Source: Alcanivorax limicola (GTDB lineage: Bacteria; Pseudomonadota; Gammaproteobacteria; Pseudomonadales; Alcanivoracaceae). Taken from it: DNA of 64,000 bases. The notes below the pieces were generated by a model. The model did no database searches, was not told the origin of the DNA, and was given only the letters and a program-made list of their open reading frames with translations. The position numbers and the translations under genes are program-made. Of this stretch, positions 1 to 8,106 are shown in pieces (within the stretch, counting starts at the first letter, position 1; each line of letters begins with the position of its first letter). The stretch lies in assembly GCF_019931215.1 (NCBI RefSeq), contig NZ_JAIOUB010000001.1, positions 558,001 through 622,000 of the forward strand, written 5' to 3'.

Positions 1-22
1 AGGATTGTCGACAAAGCAGGCC

Positions 23-55
23 CTGCCCCGGGTCGCTCAGGCGATCCCGGGGCAG
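23..55 (-). terminator. Strong stem-loop downstream of the fil-like cluster
   Basis: A 10-bp perfect inverted repeat (CTGCCCCGGG at 23-32, CCCGGGGCAG at 46-55) is extended by a TCGC/GCGA inner stem. It lies 17 bases past the stop of the last gene of the minus-strand cluster. No clear U-tract follows on the minus strand, so it may be a transcript-end stabiliser or a weak terminator rather than a classical intrinsic terminator. Confidence 0.5.
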
Positions 56-72
56 CTAGTCAAAACAACGAC

Positions 73-2220
73 TCAGGGACAGGCCACGCCGTCACGCGTG
101 AAGTTCACCAGCCCCTGAAGATTGGACACCAACTGGCGATTGACCTCCGCTTCCGGATCATTGCCGTCCAGATTGCCATAATCGTGATCATCGTCCAGCT
201 CGGCCTGGATCAGCACCGGCCGGTAATTGTCGATCCAGCGGGCGCGAAGGCCGTTCTCGAGCCCTTCTTCGCTGGGCCGCACCAGCGGCAGACCACACTC
301 CTGCAGCGCAATCGCGCCTTCGATGCGAACGCCATACTGGGCGATATTGTCTTCATCCCCCGTCAACAGCATGAAGACCACAGCACCCAGTGAGTCGCCA
401 TCTTCATCATTGACCACGTTACCCACAAAACCGACCGGGAAGCTGTCACCGGGCCCGTCTATGTCCGGGCAGGCGCCGTTCGCCCCGACATATATGATGC
501 CGTTGTCGTTGGCGTCGCGCTGAATCTCAACACAGGTTTCCAGTGGCCCGGTTTCTCCGCCGCCCACGCTGAATGACCCCGGACGCTCCCGTGCAAAATC
601 AAAGCTGAAGGTTACTTCCAGCTCATCCGGCCCACCGTCGGGGTTGACGATCTGGAACCGCACAGGATAATCCGTCTGCTCTTCCTCTGTGATTTCCTCG
701 AAGCACTCCGGCGACTCGCCCCCGTCACCCGGATCGTCCACCGTACAGCCACGCATGATCGTCAGGGTGTAAATGCCTTCGATCTCGTCCAGCACCGCTG
801 CACTCACCGATGCTGAGCCACGCGACGTCCGTCCGCCACGCACAGGCAGCCCTTCCGGCGTGATCGCCGTATCATCCTCGAGCATATCCACCGTATCGTA
901 ACCCAGTATCTGGCCGTCCAGTCTGCCAAAGTCGGGGTCCAGCGGCTCATAACCGTTCAGCTCAGGGCGCAGGAACAACTCGAAGTCCCGCCGTGCGTCC
1001 GTGTCATCGTCTTCATTGGCGCGTCCAGCCACACCACTGAAAACATAATCAGCAAGCACACGCCCATTGAGGTCCATAGACGTGGTATCCATGGCACCCA
1101 GAAGGTTTTCAAAAACGACATTCGTGAAAACCAGCTCATTATTCAGTTCGCCGTCTACCGCCACCAGACCACGCCGTGTCGTCGTCGATGTGCCGGTAGA
1201 GTCAGCCACCAACACCGTCCCCAGCCCCAGCAGTTTGCCGGTAGGCAAGACAAGAAGGTCTGACGTAAACAGGCCAAGAAGCTCAAGATTCGGCGCCTTG
1301 CCGGAGAACAGGTACTCGGCCGCCCCCACAGAGGTATCGTTGTAGCCCAGGCTCAGATTGCCTGCCCGGGTCTGGTCCATGGCGCGCCGCACCTCGGCAA
1401 TATCCGCGCCCGGGTTAGCCGGAAATGCGTAGCGGACTTCCTCGCCTGGTTCATACTCAGGCGCAAGCTCATCGTTCAGTGCATCCAGCAACGGCTGGAA
1501 GCCTGCCGTAAACGTGTTGTAATCCGACGCATCCAGATCCGCAGTGCCGAGCAGTTCTTCGAAGCGGGTATCCACCAGTTCATGCACCAGAGCAGGAATG
1601 CTGATGGGCCCTTCCGTGCCCGCCACGGGATTAACCAGATCATCCGACGGGCTGCCCAGCGCACGCAGCAGCGCCCAGCGATTGCGTACCGCGTTATTAT
1701 TGGCCTGGGGCACCCTGCGCGGGGAATCCACCATATCGGCCAGCGTGACACGCAGGGTCATGCGGCCCTGCTCACGCACCGGTACGGCGGCAGTCCGCGC
1801 ACCGGTCTGTGTCAGTGTAGAGGGGATCAGCACCCGGCCGAACGGCAGGTCAGTGCCCTCGAAAAAGCGGCTGCCGATGAAGAAATCAACCAACTGTGAA
1901 TTGTTCGGACACACTGCGGTATACGGCGGAATAATACGGCCGCTGGAGACCACTTCGAAAGGCTCGGAACGCAACTGGCTGATGGAGTTACCGCATCGAT
2001 AGCGCAGATTTTCCGGTTTGGGGCCGACGACTTCAATGAAGACCTCGCCGACAATATTCTCCTGACAGAGCGCGCCGAAGGCACAGCCGGGCAACCGGAC
2101 ATCGGAAAAATCCTCGCCGCCATTGCAGGCACTGAGCAACAGCCCGGAAACCAGTAGCGCTGCCACGCTGGCAAGCCGTCGCACTGACAATATCTGAGCC
2201 TCACCGGTCGTTATTCTCAT
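73..2220 (-). CDS. filF: Large outer-membrane lipoprotein, FilF-like
   Basis: A predicted 715-residue secreted lipoprotein. The start at 2220 is chosen because it gives a clean lipoprotein signal (LLVSGLLLSAC, lipidated Cys at about residue 32) behind an AGAAGGG ribosome site; the frame stays open further upstream but encodes an Arg-rich stretch without a signal. The mature part is acidic and Gly/Asp/Asn-rich, with scattered Cys pairs and no enzymatic motif I recognise. It is the last gene of a six-gene envelope cluster, about 150 bp after filE, and a stem-loop lies in that gap. Size, lipoprotein nature and terminal position match the protein called FilF in the Acinetobacter fil locus. That assignment comes from order and protein type; the molecular function is unknown. 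Confidence 0.62.
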   Translation of the reverse strand: MRITTGEAQILSVRRLASVAALLVSGLLLSACNGGEDFSDVRLPGCAFGALCQENIVGEVFIEVVGPKPENLRYRCGNSISQLRSEPFEVVSSGRIIPPYTAVCPNNSQLVDFFIGSRFFEGTDLPFGRVLIPSTLTQTGARTAAVPVREQGRMTLRVTLADMVDSPRRVPQANNNAVRNRWALLRALGSPSDDLVNPVAGTEGPISIPALVHELVDTRFEELLGTADLDASDYNTFTAGFQPLLDALNDELAPEYEPGEEVRYAFPANPGADIAEVRRAMDQTRAGNLSLGYNDTSVGAAEYLFSGKAPNLELLGLFTSDLLVLPTGKLLGLGTVLVADSTGTSTTTRRGLVAVDGELNNELVFTNVVFENLLGAMDTTSMDLNGRVLADYVFSGVAGRANEDDDTDARRDFELFLRPELNGYEPLDPDFGRLDGQILGYDTVDMLEDDTAITPEGLPVRGGRTSRGSASVSAAVLDEIEGIYTLTIMRGCTVDDPGDGGESPECFEEITEEEQTDYPVRFQIVNPDGGPDELEVTFSFDFARERPGSFSVGGGETGPLETCVEIQRDANDNGIIYVGANGACPDIDGPGDSFPVGFVGNVVNDEDGDSLGAVVFMLLTGDEDNIAQYGVRIEGAIALQECGLPLVRPSEEGLENGLRARWIDNYRPVLIQAELDDDHDYGNLDGNDPEAEVNRQLVSNLQGLVNFTRDGVACP

Positions 2221-2247
2221 AAAACCCTTCTCATTTGAAGCGTGCTG

Positions 2248-2282
2248 CCGGCGGCGTCCGCGATGGACAGCCGCGCCGCCGG
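2248..2282 (-). repeat. Intercistronic stem-loop between filE and filF
   Basis: CCGGCGGCG (2248-2256) and CGCCGCCGG (2274-2282) form a perfect 9-bp stem around a 17-base loop. It sits in the roughly 150-bp gap between the filE stop and the filF ribosome site. There is no U-tract, so a role in attenuation or mRNA processing is more likely than full termination. This is inference from position only. Confidence 0.45.
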
Positions 2283-2370
2283 TTGAAATTCGTCGGTCTG
2301 TGCTTCTCACATGGCCCGGCACTTTAAACGATACCACCCTGCCCTGGCCACTTTGAGCACCGTTGATCTG

Positions 2371-3300
2371 TTATTCCGTACCGCCCCGTCGTTCTGGTCG
2401 TTGGCGGCCACGCAGGACCACCTCGCCCCGTTGCGTCAACCTGCTGTCCGTCTCGGGAATGAAGCCGGGCGTCTCGTCCGGGGTGTACCCGATATAGACT
2501 ACCAGATAACGATGACCCGGCTCCCGCGGCAGAGTTCCCGTGATATGGGCATAGCGCGACCAGGTCTCCGGATAGCGCCGCGTGAAGAGGCTGTTGATCT
2601 GCAGCACCGGCACAGCGGCATCATCCAGCACCAGCACCTGTGGATGCACATAGCCCTGCCGCCCCTTGAAGCTGGTCATGTCGACGGCAGCCACGTCATC
2701 AGCCAACCGGACGATGCGGGCCGGATAGCGCGCAGTGCCCACCGGCAGCATCACCTCATCCCCCTCGCCAAAGCGCAGCAGTATCTCGCGCCCCGCAGCC
2801 AGCCGCACGGCGTGCTCGGGCATAGCGAGGCAGCAGTCCGCACTGATGGGCGTAACGGTTTCCAGATATCCCTCTGCCACCTCGGCAGCATCGGCTTCAC
2901 TGCCGTCGGCCATGTCCTCATAACCCTGCCCCCGTGCAGTGGCCGCCTTGCGCGCTGCCACGAAGTCCACTGGCTCGCGGACCAACCGGCCGTCGGCATC
3001 AAACCAGGTGATAAAGCGATCACTGTCGTCAATGCCTTCAGGAGAGGCCTGACCCTCTTTGCCGGGCTCTTCACGCACATCGCCCAGCAGGGCGTCGTCC
3101 GCCTCGAGTCCGGCGGGCGCGTCGGGGCGCGAGCGTGCTTCCTGAGGGATATCTTCCGGACCCTTGCGAGCCATCTCGCCGGAGACCAGATTGCCCTGCT
3201 CATCGACATAGGCATAAAAGCCGCCATCGCCCCGATTGCCGGTGCACGCTGCGAGCAGGGATACCGCCAGCACAAGCCACAGACGCCCGGCGCAGGTCAT
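2371..3300 (-). CDS. filE: Lipoprotein with MalM-like C-terminal region, FilE-like
   Basis: A 309-residue lipoprotein with signal and lipobox LLAAC (Cys19). The N-terminal half is acidic, polar and probably disordered. It contains two short DUF4124-like stretches of the type YAYVDEQGNLV and WFDADGRLV. The C-terminal region (about residues 155-290) starts with a DCC motif. It has an alternating beta pattern around HPQVLVLDD and RYLVVYIGYT that resembles the periplasmic MalM family. Its ATG overlaps the filD stop by one base (TGATG), so translation is probably coupled. The position corresponds to filE of the Acinetobacter fil locus. The MalM resemblance is my pattern reading and needs a profile search. 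Confidence 0.6.
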   Translation of the reverse strand: MTCAGRLWLVLAVSLLAACTGNRGDGGFYAYVDEQGNLVSGEMARKGPEDIPQEARSRPDAPAGLEADDALLGDVREEPGKEGQASPEGIDDSDRFITWFDADGRLVREPVDFVAARKAATARGQGYEDMADGSEADAAEVAEGYLETVTPISADCCLAMPEHAVRLAAGREILLRFGEGDEVMLPVGTARYPARIVRLADDVAAVDMTSFKGRQGYVHPQVLVLDDAAVPVLQINSLFTRRYPETWSRYAHITGTLPREPGHRYLVVYIGYTPDETPGFIPETDSRLTQRGEVVLRGRQRPERRGGTE

Positions 3301-4976
3301 CAGAAGCGCGTCCGGAACGCCAGGCCGACCATATTGATGGTGGCCTTGGTTTCAATATCGAGCCCGGCATAAGGGTTGTAGATCACGTTGTTGATCCCGG
3401 TGCAGTTAGCCGCACAGCTGGTGTTGGCCGGGATACTGTCACGGCTGCGCAGCGTCGCAATGGCCACATCAATTTCCGTGTCCTTGTCCCACCGATACCC
3501 CATACCCAGGCTGTAATAGCGTGCCTCATTGATCGGCACCATTGGCGAACGACGGTCCTCAGGGATGGCGGATGCGCGAGGCTCGTAGCCCGCGCGCAGG
3601 CGCAAACGGTCGGTCATGGTGTACTCCGCCCCGAAGGCCAGATTCCAGGTGGATTCATAGCCCAGGGGGAAACTCAGACTGGTCTGGGTGGATTGGGGTG
3701 AAAACAGTCGCGCCAGCGCCAGTGCCGCGTTAGGGCCATCAAACTCGAAATTGAAGGCATCCCACTGCTTGTAGTCTACCCATACGGCATCCACATTGAA
3801 CTGCCAGCGCTCCGTGGCATTGACCTTGATCCCGGTCTGGAAATGCGCGGGCATGGTCAGATCCATGGAAATCATGCCGGTATCCATTTCACCAATGCGC
3901 GAAGGGATACCCAGCACGGCCAGCGCAATAGCACCGGTGGGGCTGCTGCCGATGCCGTTCACCGTTTCCTGAGCCGCATTGGAGTAGCGAATCGAGTACT
4001 TGCCGCGCATGCTCACGTCCACCGGGGCATGCCATACAGCGCCCCAGGCGAACCAGTCGCGGGGCTCCCAGAGCACACCGAGGTTATAGGAGGGGCTGAA
4101 ACGCTGATCCATCTGCACGTCCAGAGACGCCAGGTTCTTGAAGGGACCAAGCCCTTCATCGGGGTTACAGATACCGAAAAGCACGAAATCCAGTGCGAAG
4201 TTGGATTCGCCCTTGAACGGCGCACACAGGCTCTCGTCAATGATCCGCGCAAAACCCAGCAACTCATTGGGCGCACGCATGTCGGTTTCCAGCGCCACCC
4301 CCTGATAGGAGAAGCCGATGGACGCGCCAATCGCCAGCGTATCGTTGACCTGATAACCGACCGAGGGCGACAGGTAGGTAATCCGGTTCAGCGCCACCCG
4401 CCGGCCCATGAAGTTGCCTGCATCGTTATCATCGCGATAAAAGCCCGCCGCCATCGGCAGATAGACTGCAGTCGCAAAGGTAAACTTGGAGCCCGGCGGC
4501 TTGATGGAAAAGGACGGCACCGGGCCGGCAAGCAAGGGCCCGGGCGGCAGATTCACAACATCATTGATGATCGGCAGATACAGCGAAACGCCCTCAATGG
4601 AGCTCTTGCTGGTCTTGAAATCGTTACACACATCGGAACCATTGTTCGGTGCATCTGCACAGACAATCGGGTCGTCGGAGAAACCGAACACGTTATATCC
4701 CGGCGGCGCGCTGAATTCGGATTCAATGCTGAAATCTGCGCCCAGAAACTGCAGGTTCATCTGCCGGCCTTCCAGGCGCGCCAGGCCTGCCGGATTAAAG
4801 TGAATCGACATGATGCCCGGCGGATCCGCCGTTACCGCATGGCCCATACTCATGGCCCGCACATCGATCGCCAGGTTCGTGGCCAGCTGGGCGTGGGCAC
4901 CAATGGATGTCAGCCCCAGCAACAGTGCTGCGGCTGTGTTACTCAGTACCCGGCTCATCATCTTGTTATTCTTCAT
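3300..4976 (-). CDS. filD: FadL/OmpP1-type outer-membrane channel, FilD-like
   Basis: A predicted 558-residue outer-membrane beta-barrel of the OmpP1/FadL/TodX family. I chose the start at 4976 because it gives a good signal peptide (MKNNKMMSRVL to AHA) and lies behind GGCGAGG; the frame is open to 5045, where an ATG overlaps the filC stop. After the signal come the FadL hallmarks: a small-residue N-terminal region with AVTADPPG and the NPAGLA motif, then alternating amphipathic strands ending in Phe (FRTRF), typical of BAM-inserted barrels. FadL proteins usually move hydrophobic molecules across the outer membrane. Here the neighbours suggest a role in a surface-protein system, but lipid or hydrocarbon uptake cannot be excluded. 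Confidence 0.72.
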   Translation of the reverse strand: MKNNKMMSRVLSNTAAALLLGLTSIGAHAQLATNLAIDVRAMSMGHAVTADPPGIMSIHFNPAGLARLEGRQMNLQFLGADFSIESEFSAPPGYNVFGFSDDPIVCADAPNNGSDVCNDFKTSKSSIEGVSLYLPIINDVVNLPPGPLLAGPVPSFSIKPPGSKFTFATAVYLPMAAGFYRDDNDAGNFMGRRVALNRITYLSPSVGYQVNDTLAIGASIGFSYQGVALETDMRAPNELLGFARIIDESLCAPFKGESNFALDFVLFGICNPDEGLGPFKNLASLDVQMDQRFSPSYNLGVLWEPRDWFAWGAVWHAPVDVSMRGKYSIRYSNAAQETVNGIGSSPTGAIALAVLGIPSRIGEMDTGMISMDLTMPAHFQTGIKVNATERWQFNVDAVWVDYKQWDAFNFEFDGPNAALALARLFSPQSTQTSLSFPLGYESTWNLAFGAEYTMTDRLRLRAGYEPRASAIPEDRRSPMVPINEARYYSLGMGYRWDKDTEIDVAIATLRSRDSIPANTSCAANCTGINNVIYNPYAGLDIETKATINMVGLAFRTRF

Positions 4977-5044
4977 TTGACCTCGCCGCCGACGCAGAGA
5001 ACGCAGGTTCTCGCGCCGATATCCCACTTCTGTTGATACCGGCA

Positions 5045-6079
5045 TCAGGCGCCCGGCTTCAGGCCGCTGATATCGATGGGCAGGGAAATGCCCAGCAACA
5101 CATCCGGAGAATCTTCCGTCAGACCAAAGCCGAAACTGATGTTGATGATCCGATTGCTGGAGGTGCGCAAGCCCAGCGAGGTATTGAGGATGCTGGAAGT
5201 GGAATCCTCTGACTTGGCTGTATAGCCGATGCCGTCTTCATCCTCGAAGCGGAAATGGCTGACAAAGTTATAGGATTGCTGGTAGCTCGCACTGACAGAC
5301 ACTTCATAGGAGAGCGCGTAAGCCAGGCCCATTGAGAAACTGAGGCTATCACCGGGCTCAACGCGGCGCAGCGTTTCCTTGCCACGCTGCTGATCAAGCC
5401 CGGTGGCATCAAAGGCCATGGTGTAACCGACAGACCCGAACAGGACGACCGGATCCACCACCTTGCTCATGCTGACGCCACCGCCCAGAGAGTAATAACC
5501 CTTGCCGCTGGACACATCGTTCCGCGCATCAATGGTGTAGGGGCTGTCGCCGGTGGCGGTAGACAACGTCGTGAACAGGGTCGTATTGATACCACCGGGA
5601 CGGACCGGGAACGGCTGGTAGCGCAAACCGAAGGTGATGTCGCCGAGCGAGGCTTTCTGTGCGTCCTTCTCGGTGTCATATTTGTACTGCACCGGCAGCC
5701 GCGTGTTGAATGTCAGGTTATTCCAGATGCCGTAATCAAATGACAACGAGGCGCCGAATGAATGCTCCGCGTCATTCTCGATGCGGAAACGGCTGATTCC
5801 ACCATTATCACCGATCGCAATGTCGATACGATCGTTGCGAAAGTAGCTGTAGTCACCGGAAAAATTCAGCGCCATACCGCCAGAACGCAACAATGAGTAC
5901 TGCCGCTCAGAGGCCTGGAAGACTTCCTCCAGATTACTCTCTTCGGTGGCATCCCCTTCCTGCTGCTGAAGTGCGGCCCGCGCCTCGTCTGCATCATTGT
6001 CTTCAGCCAGCACCTGCACGGACCAGCCCGCCATCATGCCTGCCAGAGCCAGCCATGCGACACCCCGGGAATAATTCAT
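5045..6079 (-). CDS. filC: Outer-membrane beta-barrel protein, FilC-like
   Basis: A 344-residue exported protein with signal peptide MNYSRGVAWLALAG to VLA. The start at 6079 is preferred because GGAAG lies 5-6 bases upstream; an upstream in-frame ATG at 6091 would cover that site. After a short charged, probably helical segment (EARAALQQQ) the rest is a run of amphipathic beta strands with aromatic girdles. It looks like outer-membrane proteins annotated as 'transporter' or MetA-like barrels. No enzyme motif is visible. It is the third gene of the fil-like cluster, 58 bp after filB, and its stop overlaps an in-frame ATG of filD. The family call is moderate and the function unknown. Confidence 0.6.
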   Translation of the reverse strand: MNYSRGVAWLALAGMMAGWSVQVLAEDNDADEARAALQQQEGDATEESNLEEVFQASERQYSLLRSGGMALNFSGDYSYFRNDRIDIAIGDNGGISRFRIENDAEHSFGASLSFDYGIWNNLTFNTRLPVQYKYDTEKDAQKASLGDITFGLRYQPFPVRPGGINTTLFTTLSTATGDSPYTIDARNDVSSGKGYYSLGGGVSMSKVVDPVVLFGSVGYTMAFDATGLDQQRGKETLRRVEPGDSLSFSMGLAYALSYEVSVSASYQQSYNFVSHFRFEDEDGIGYTAKSEDSTSSILNTSLGLRTSSNRIINISFGFGLTEDSPDVLLGISLPIDISGLKPGA

Positions 6080-6137
6080 ATCAGCTTCCATTTGTTATTA
6101 TCGTTTTCAGATTCTGAATCTATTTTTCGACGACGTT

Positions 6138-6950
6138 CTATTTTCGACGGAAGTAGGTCCGCGTGGGCACATTGATCACGCGCTCCACATCGTCATCATC
6201 GGTAATCAATACGGCGTTCAACGTCCCCGCTTTATCGGCCCACTGCTCCATGGGACGGGTGAAAACCGGAAACTCCCTGAACGCCAGTTGATTGATGGTC
6301 TGTTCATCAATCATGCGCAGATCATAGTCGGTCAGCTCCAGATCCTGCTGCGGCTCGAACCCGTTCGGGAACACGATAAAGAGCACATTCTGTTCCCAGA
6401 CTTCCTCGAACTTGGATTCGGTAAAACTGATATTTCCCAGGGCCGGATCGGCGACATGGATGTGCCCGTCACGGTATTCCCGCAACACCACGAAGTGTTT
6501 GAAACCGCCATAGGAGATCGGCACGATGGCCGGGTGATCCAGTGTCCGGAGATCCTTGATCTCAGCCCGGAAGCCACCGCTGGGGTGCCCCAGCGCGGTC
6601 GCCAGACGGCGCATGTCCAGCAACGAAAAGCCGCGACGCTCGATAATGCGCTCCCGCTCGCCAAAGCGCAGCAGCCCCTCCATGATCTGCCGCTCCTCGA
6701 ACTGGCGTCCCAGGTAGTGGTTCAGAATGGTGGTGAGCGCAGCAGAACCGCAGGAATAGTCGTAGGCCTGACGCACGACGTTCCGATACCGGAACTCGGA
6801 AACAGGTTTGACAAGGATATCGCGCTCGACGACGGGCCCCTGCTGGGTCGGGTGCTCATAGTGCACATACCCGGTCGGGTAGTCCTCGACCACGGTGGCC
6901 TGATTGACCGCGAAAAAGATCAGGGCGACGCCCATTACCGCTACAAGCAT
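6138..6950 (-). CDS. filB: Membrane-anchored C39-type cysteine peptidase, FilB-like
   Basis: A 270-residue protein with an N-terminal hydrophobic helix (residues 1-18) and a C39 double-glycine-peptidase fold. Visible catalytic residues are Gln61 and Cys67 in QAYDYSCGSAAL, His152 in FKHFVVL and Asp168 in HVADPALGN, so the full triad plus oxyanion Gln is present. C39 domains normally sit at the N-terminus of ABC exporters and cut leader peptides after Gly-Gly. Here the domain stands alone, is probably held in the inner membrane facing the periplasm, and no ABC transporter is adjacent. A stop codon just upstream supports the chosen start; the ribosome site is weak. Its position matches FilB of Acinetobacter. 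The substrate is unknown; other fil products are candidates. Confidence 0.72.
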   Translation of the reverse strand: MLVAVMGVALIFFAVNQATVVEDYPTGYVHYEHPTQQGPVVERDILVKPVSEFRYRNVVRQAYDYSCGSAALTTILNHYLGRQFEERQIMEGLLRFGERERIIERRGFSLLDMRRLATALGHPSGGFRAEIKDLRTLDHPAIVPISYGGFKHFVVLREYRDGHIHVADPALGNISFTESKFEEVWEQNVLFIVFPNGFEPQQDLELTDYDLRMIDEQTINQLAFREFPVFTRPMEQWADKAGTLNAVLITDDDDVERVINVPTRTYFRRK

Positions 6951-7278
6951 CCAGGATGCCCTTTTTTATTGTCTTTTATTGTTATGCCTGCCGGTCTGGC
7001 CTGTCGTCGCCGCTGTTACCGCTGCGATCAACCTGCCTGCCTGTCACAGGTTCCTGATATTCGGAGAATATGTGATCTGTATCGTAACCCATCTTTACAC
7101 AGGTTTGCACAGCCCCCGTCAAACGACACCAATTGTTGCCTGTTTGTAGCCCAATCTCAAGCCCCGTGATGCACGGATGCTTTGTCACCGGAGGCCACCA
7201 CGGCATCCGTAGCGGTCAGTACGCAGAAGGCCCGGCATATGCCGGGCCTTCTGCTAAGCACAGACTATCTTCCAGAAC
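6951..7278 (-). other. 328-bp filA-filB intergenic region
   Basis: No gene is seen here. It contains a perfect 14-bp stem-loop near the filA end (7223-7254). Just upstream of filB, a short AT-rich stretch holds two copies of ACAATAAAA (on the minus strand). It could hold a separate filB promoter, or be a long leader that lowers expression of filBCDEF relative to filA. Confidence 0.5.
7223..7254 (-). repeat. Perfect 14-bp stem-loop after filA
   Basis: GCAGAAGGCCCGGC (7223-7236) and GCCGGGCCTTCTGC (7241-7254) are perfect complements around an ATAT loop. It lies 24 bases past the filA stop. No U-tract follows on the minus strand. The likely role is partial termination or 3'-end protection of the filA message; this is inferred from position. 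Confidence 0.65.
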
Positions 7279-8106
7279 TTACTTACCGGAAATGGTAATG
7301 GTCTGGTTGGACATGTTCAGGCCGGTAACGTAAACGTTGCCCAGTGACGCAGAAGCAGCGTCGCCCAGTGTCAGGCCCATCATCGCCAAGTCAATATTGC
7401 CCAGTGCGGCGTTGGTCGAAATCTCCAGGCCGTTGGTGGTGATATTGGCGGTCAGGCCGTCGAGGTCGATGTTACGGATCGCAATCTGGTCGAGGATGAC
7501 AGAACCACCACCGTTGGCGCCCTGGTCGTTGAGCTGGAAGTTATCAGCCGCGTTCCCCAGTTCACCAATATTGATATCAAACGCAGAGGACGTATTGATT
7601 GACAGGAAGTTGTCAGCCCCCTCGCCCAGCTCGATACCCAGGCTCAGATCGTTCAGGGTAATCGACACGTTCTCGATCAGTGCGTCAGCCGGATCAGCCG
7701 CAGCAGCCAGTGCAGCGACGTTGGCCAGACCCGCGTCAACGTCGGTGCCATCAGTACCGGCAACAACGTAGATATCCCCGGTTTCCAGCGTCAGCGTCGG
7801 GATCTCGACGCCAATGCGCAGCACGCTGCCGTTAGCGTTGGTACCGGCATCAATATCCAGATTCACGGTACCGTTGAGGGCGTGGCCAACCAGCAGGATC
7901 ATACCCGCATCCGGCGCGGAGGCATGGCCGTCAGTATCTTCGATACCGACGTTCAGTGTAGCGTCAAGCTGCAGGCCGATACGAATACCGTCCTGACCTG
8001 TTACCCCGGACAACGCTTCGTCATCCATCGCCTGCATGGCAAAGCCGGTCATCGGCATGGCGGCAATAGCTGAAACGAGAGCAAGTTTCCTGAAATTCTT
8101 CATCAT
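7279..8106 (-). CDS. filA: Secreted DUF6160-like surface protein with SGVTGQDG motif, FilA-like
   Basis: About 275 residues with a signal peptide (MKNFRKLALVSAIAAMPMTGFA). The start is one of two adjacent ATGs (8106 or 8103), 6-9 bases after GGAG; the ATG at 8118 would precede that site. Directly after the predicted cleavage site comes DDEALSGVTGQDGI, the signature I associate with DUF6160/FilA-type proteins. The rest is acidic, rich in Asn, Asp, Gly, Leu and Ile, contains no Cys or Trp, and shows repeating short beta-like segments (ISINTSS-, LGNIDLAM-, LGNVYVTGL-type). This suggests a beta-rich secreted or surface protein. It is first in the cluster, separated from filB by a hairpin and 328 bp, as expected for a highly expressed substrate gene. 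Confidence 0.68.
   Translation of the reverse strand: MMKNFRKLALVSAIAAMPMTGFAMQAMDDEALSGVTGQDGIRIGLQLDATLNVGIEDTDGHASAPDAGMILLVGHALNGTVNLDIDAGTNANGSVLRIGVEIPTLTLETGDIYVVAGTDGTDVDAGLANVAALAAAADPADALIENVSITLNDLSLGIELGEGADNFLSINTSSAFDINIGELGNAADNFQLNDQGANGGGSVILDQIAIRNIDLDGLTANITTNGLEISTNAALGNIDLAMMGLTLGDAASASLGNVYVTGLNMSNQTITISGK

Noticed and set aside
3843-5036. 397-residue open frame on the plus strand, antisense to filD
   Set aside because: It mirrors the FadL-type gene exactly, lacks a ribosome site and a signal, and has the His/Arg/Gln-rich composition typical of shadow frames in GC-rich DNA.
6138-8106. A bacteriocin or lantibiotic system (C39 peptidase plus small precursor)
   Set aside because: There is no ABC exporter, no modification enzyme and no Gly-Gly leader peptide; the first gene has an ordinary Sec signal and about 275 residues.
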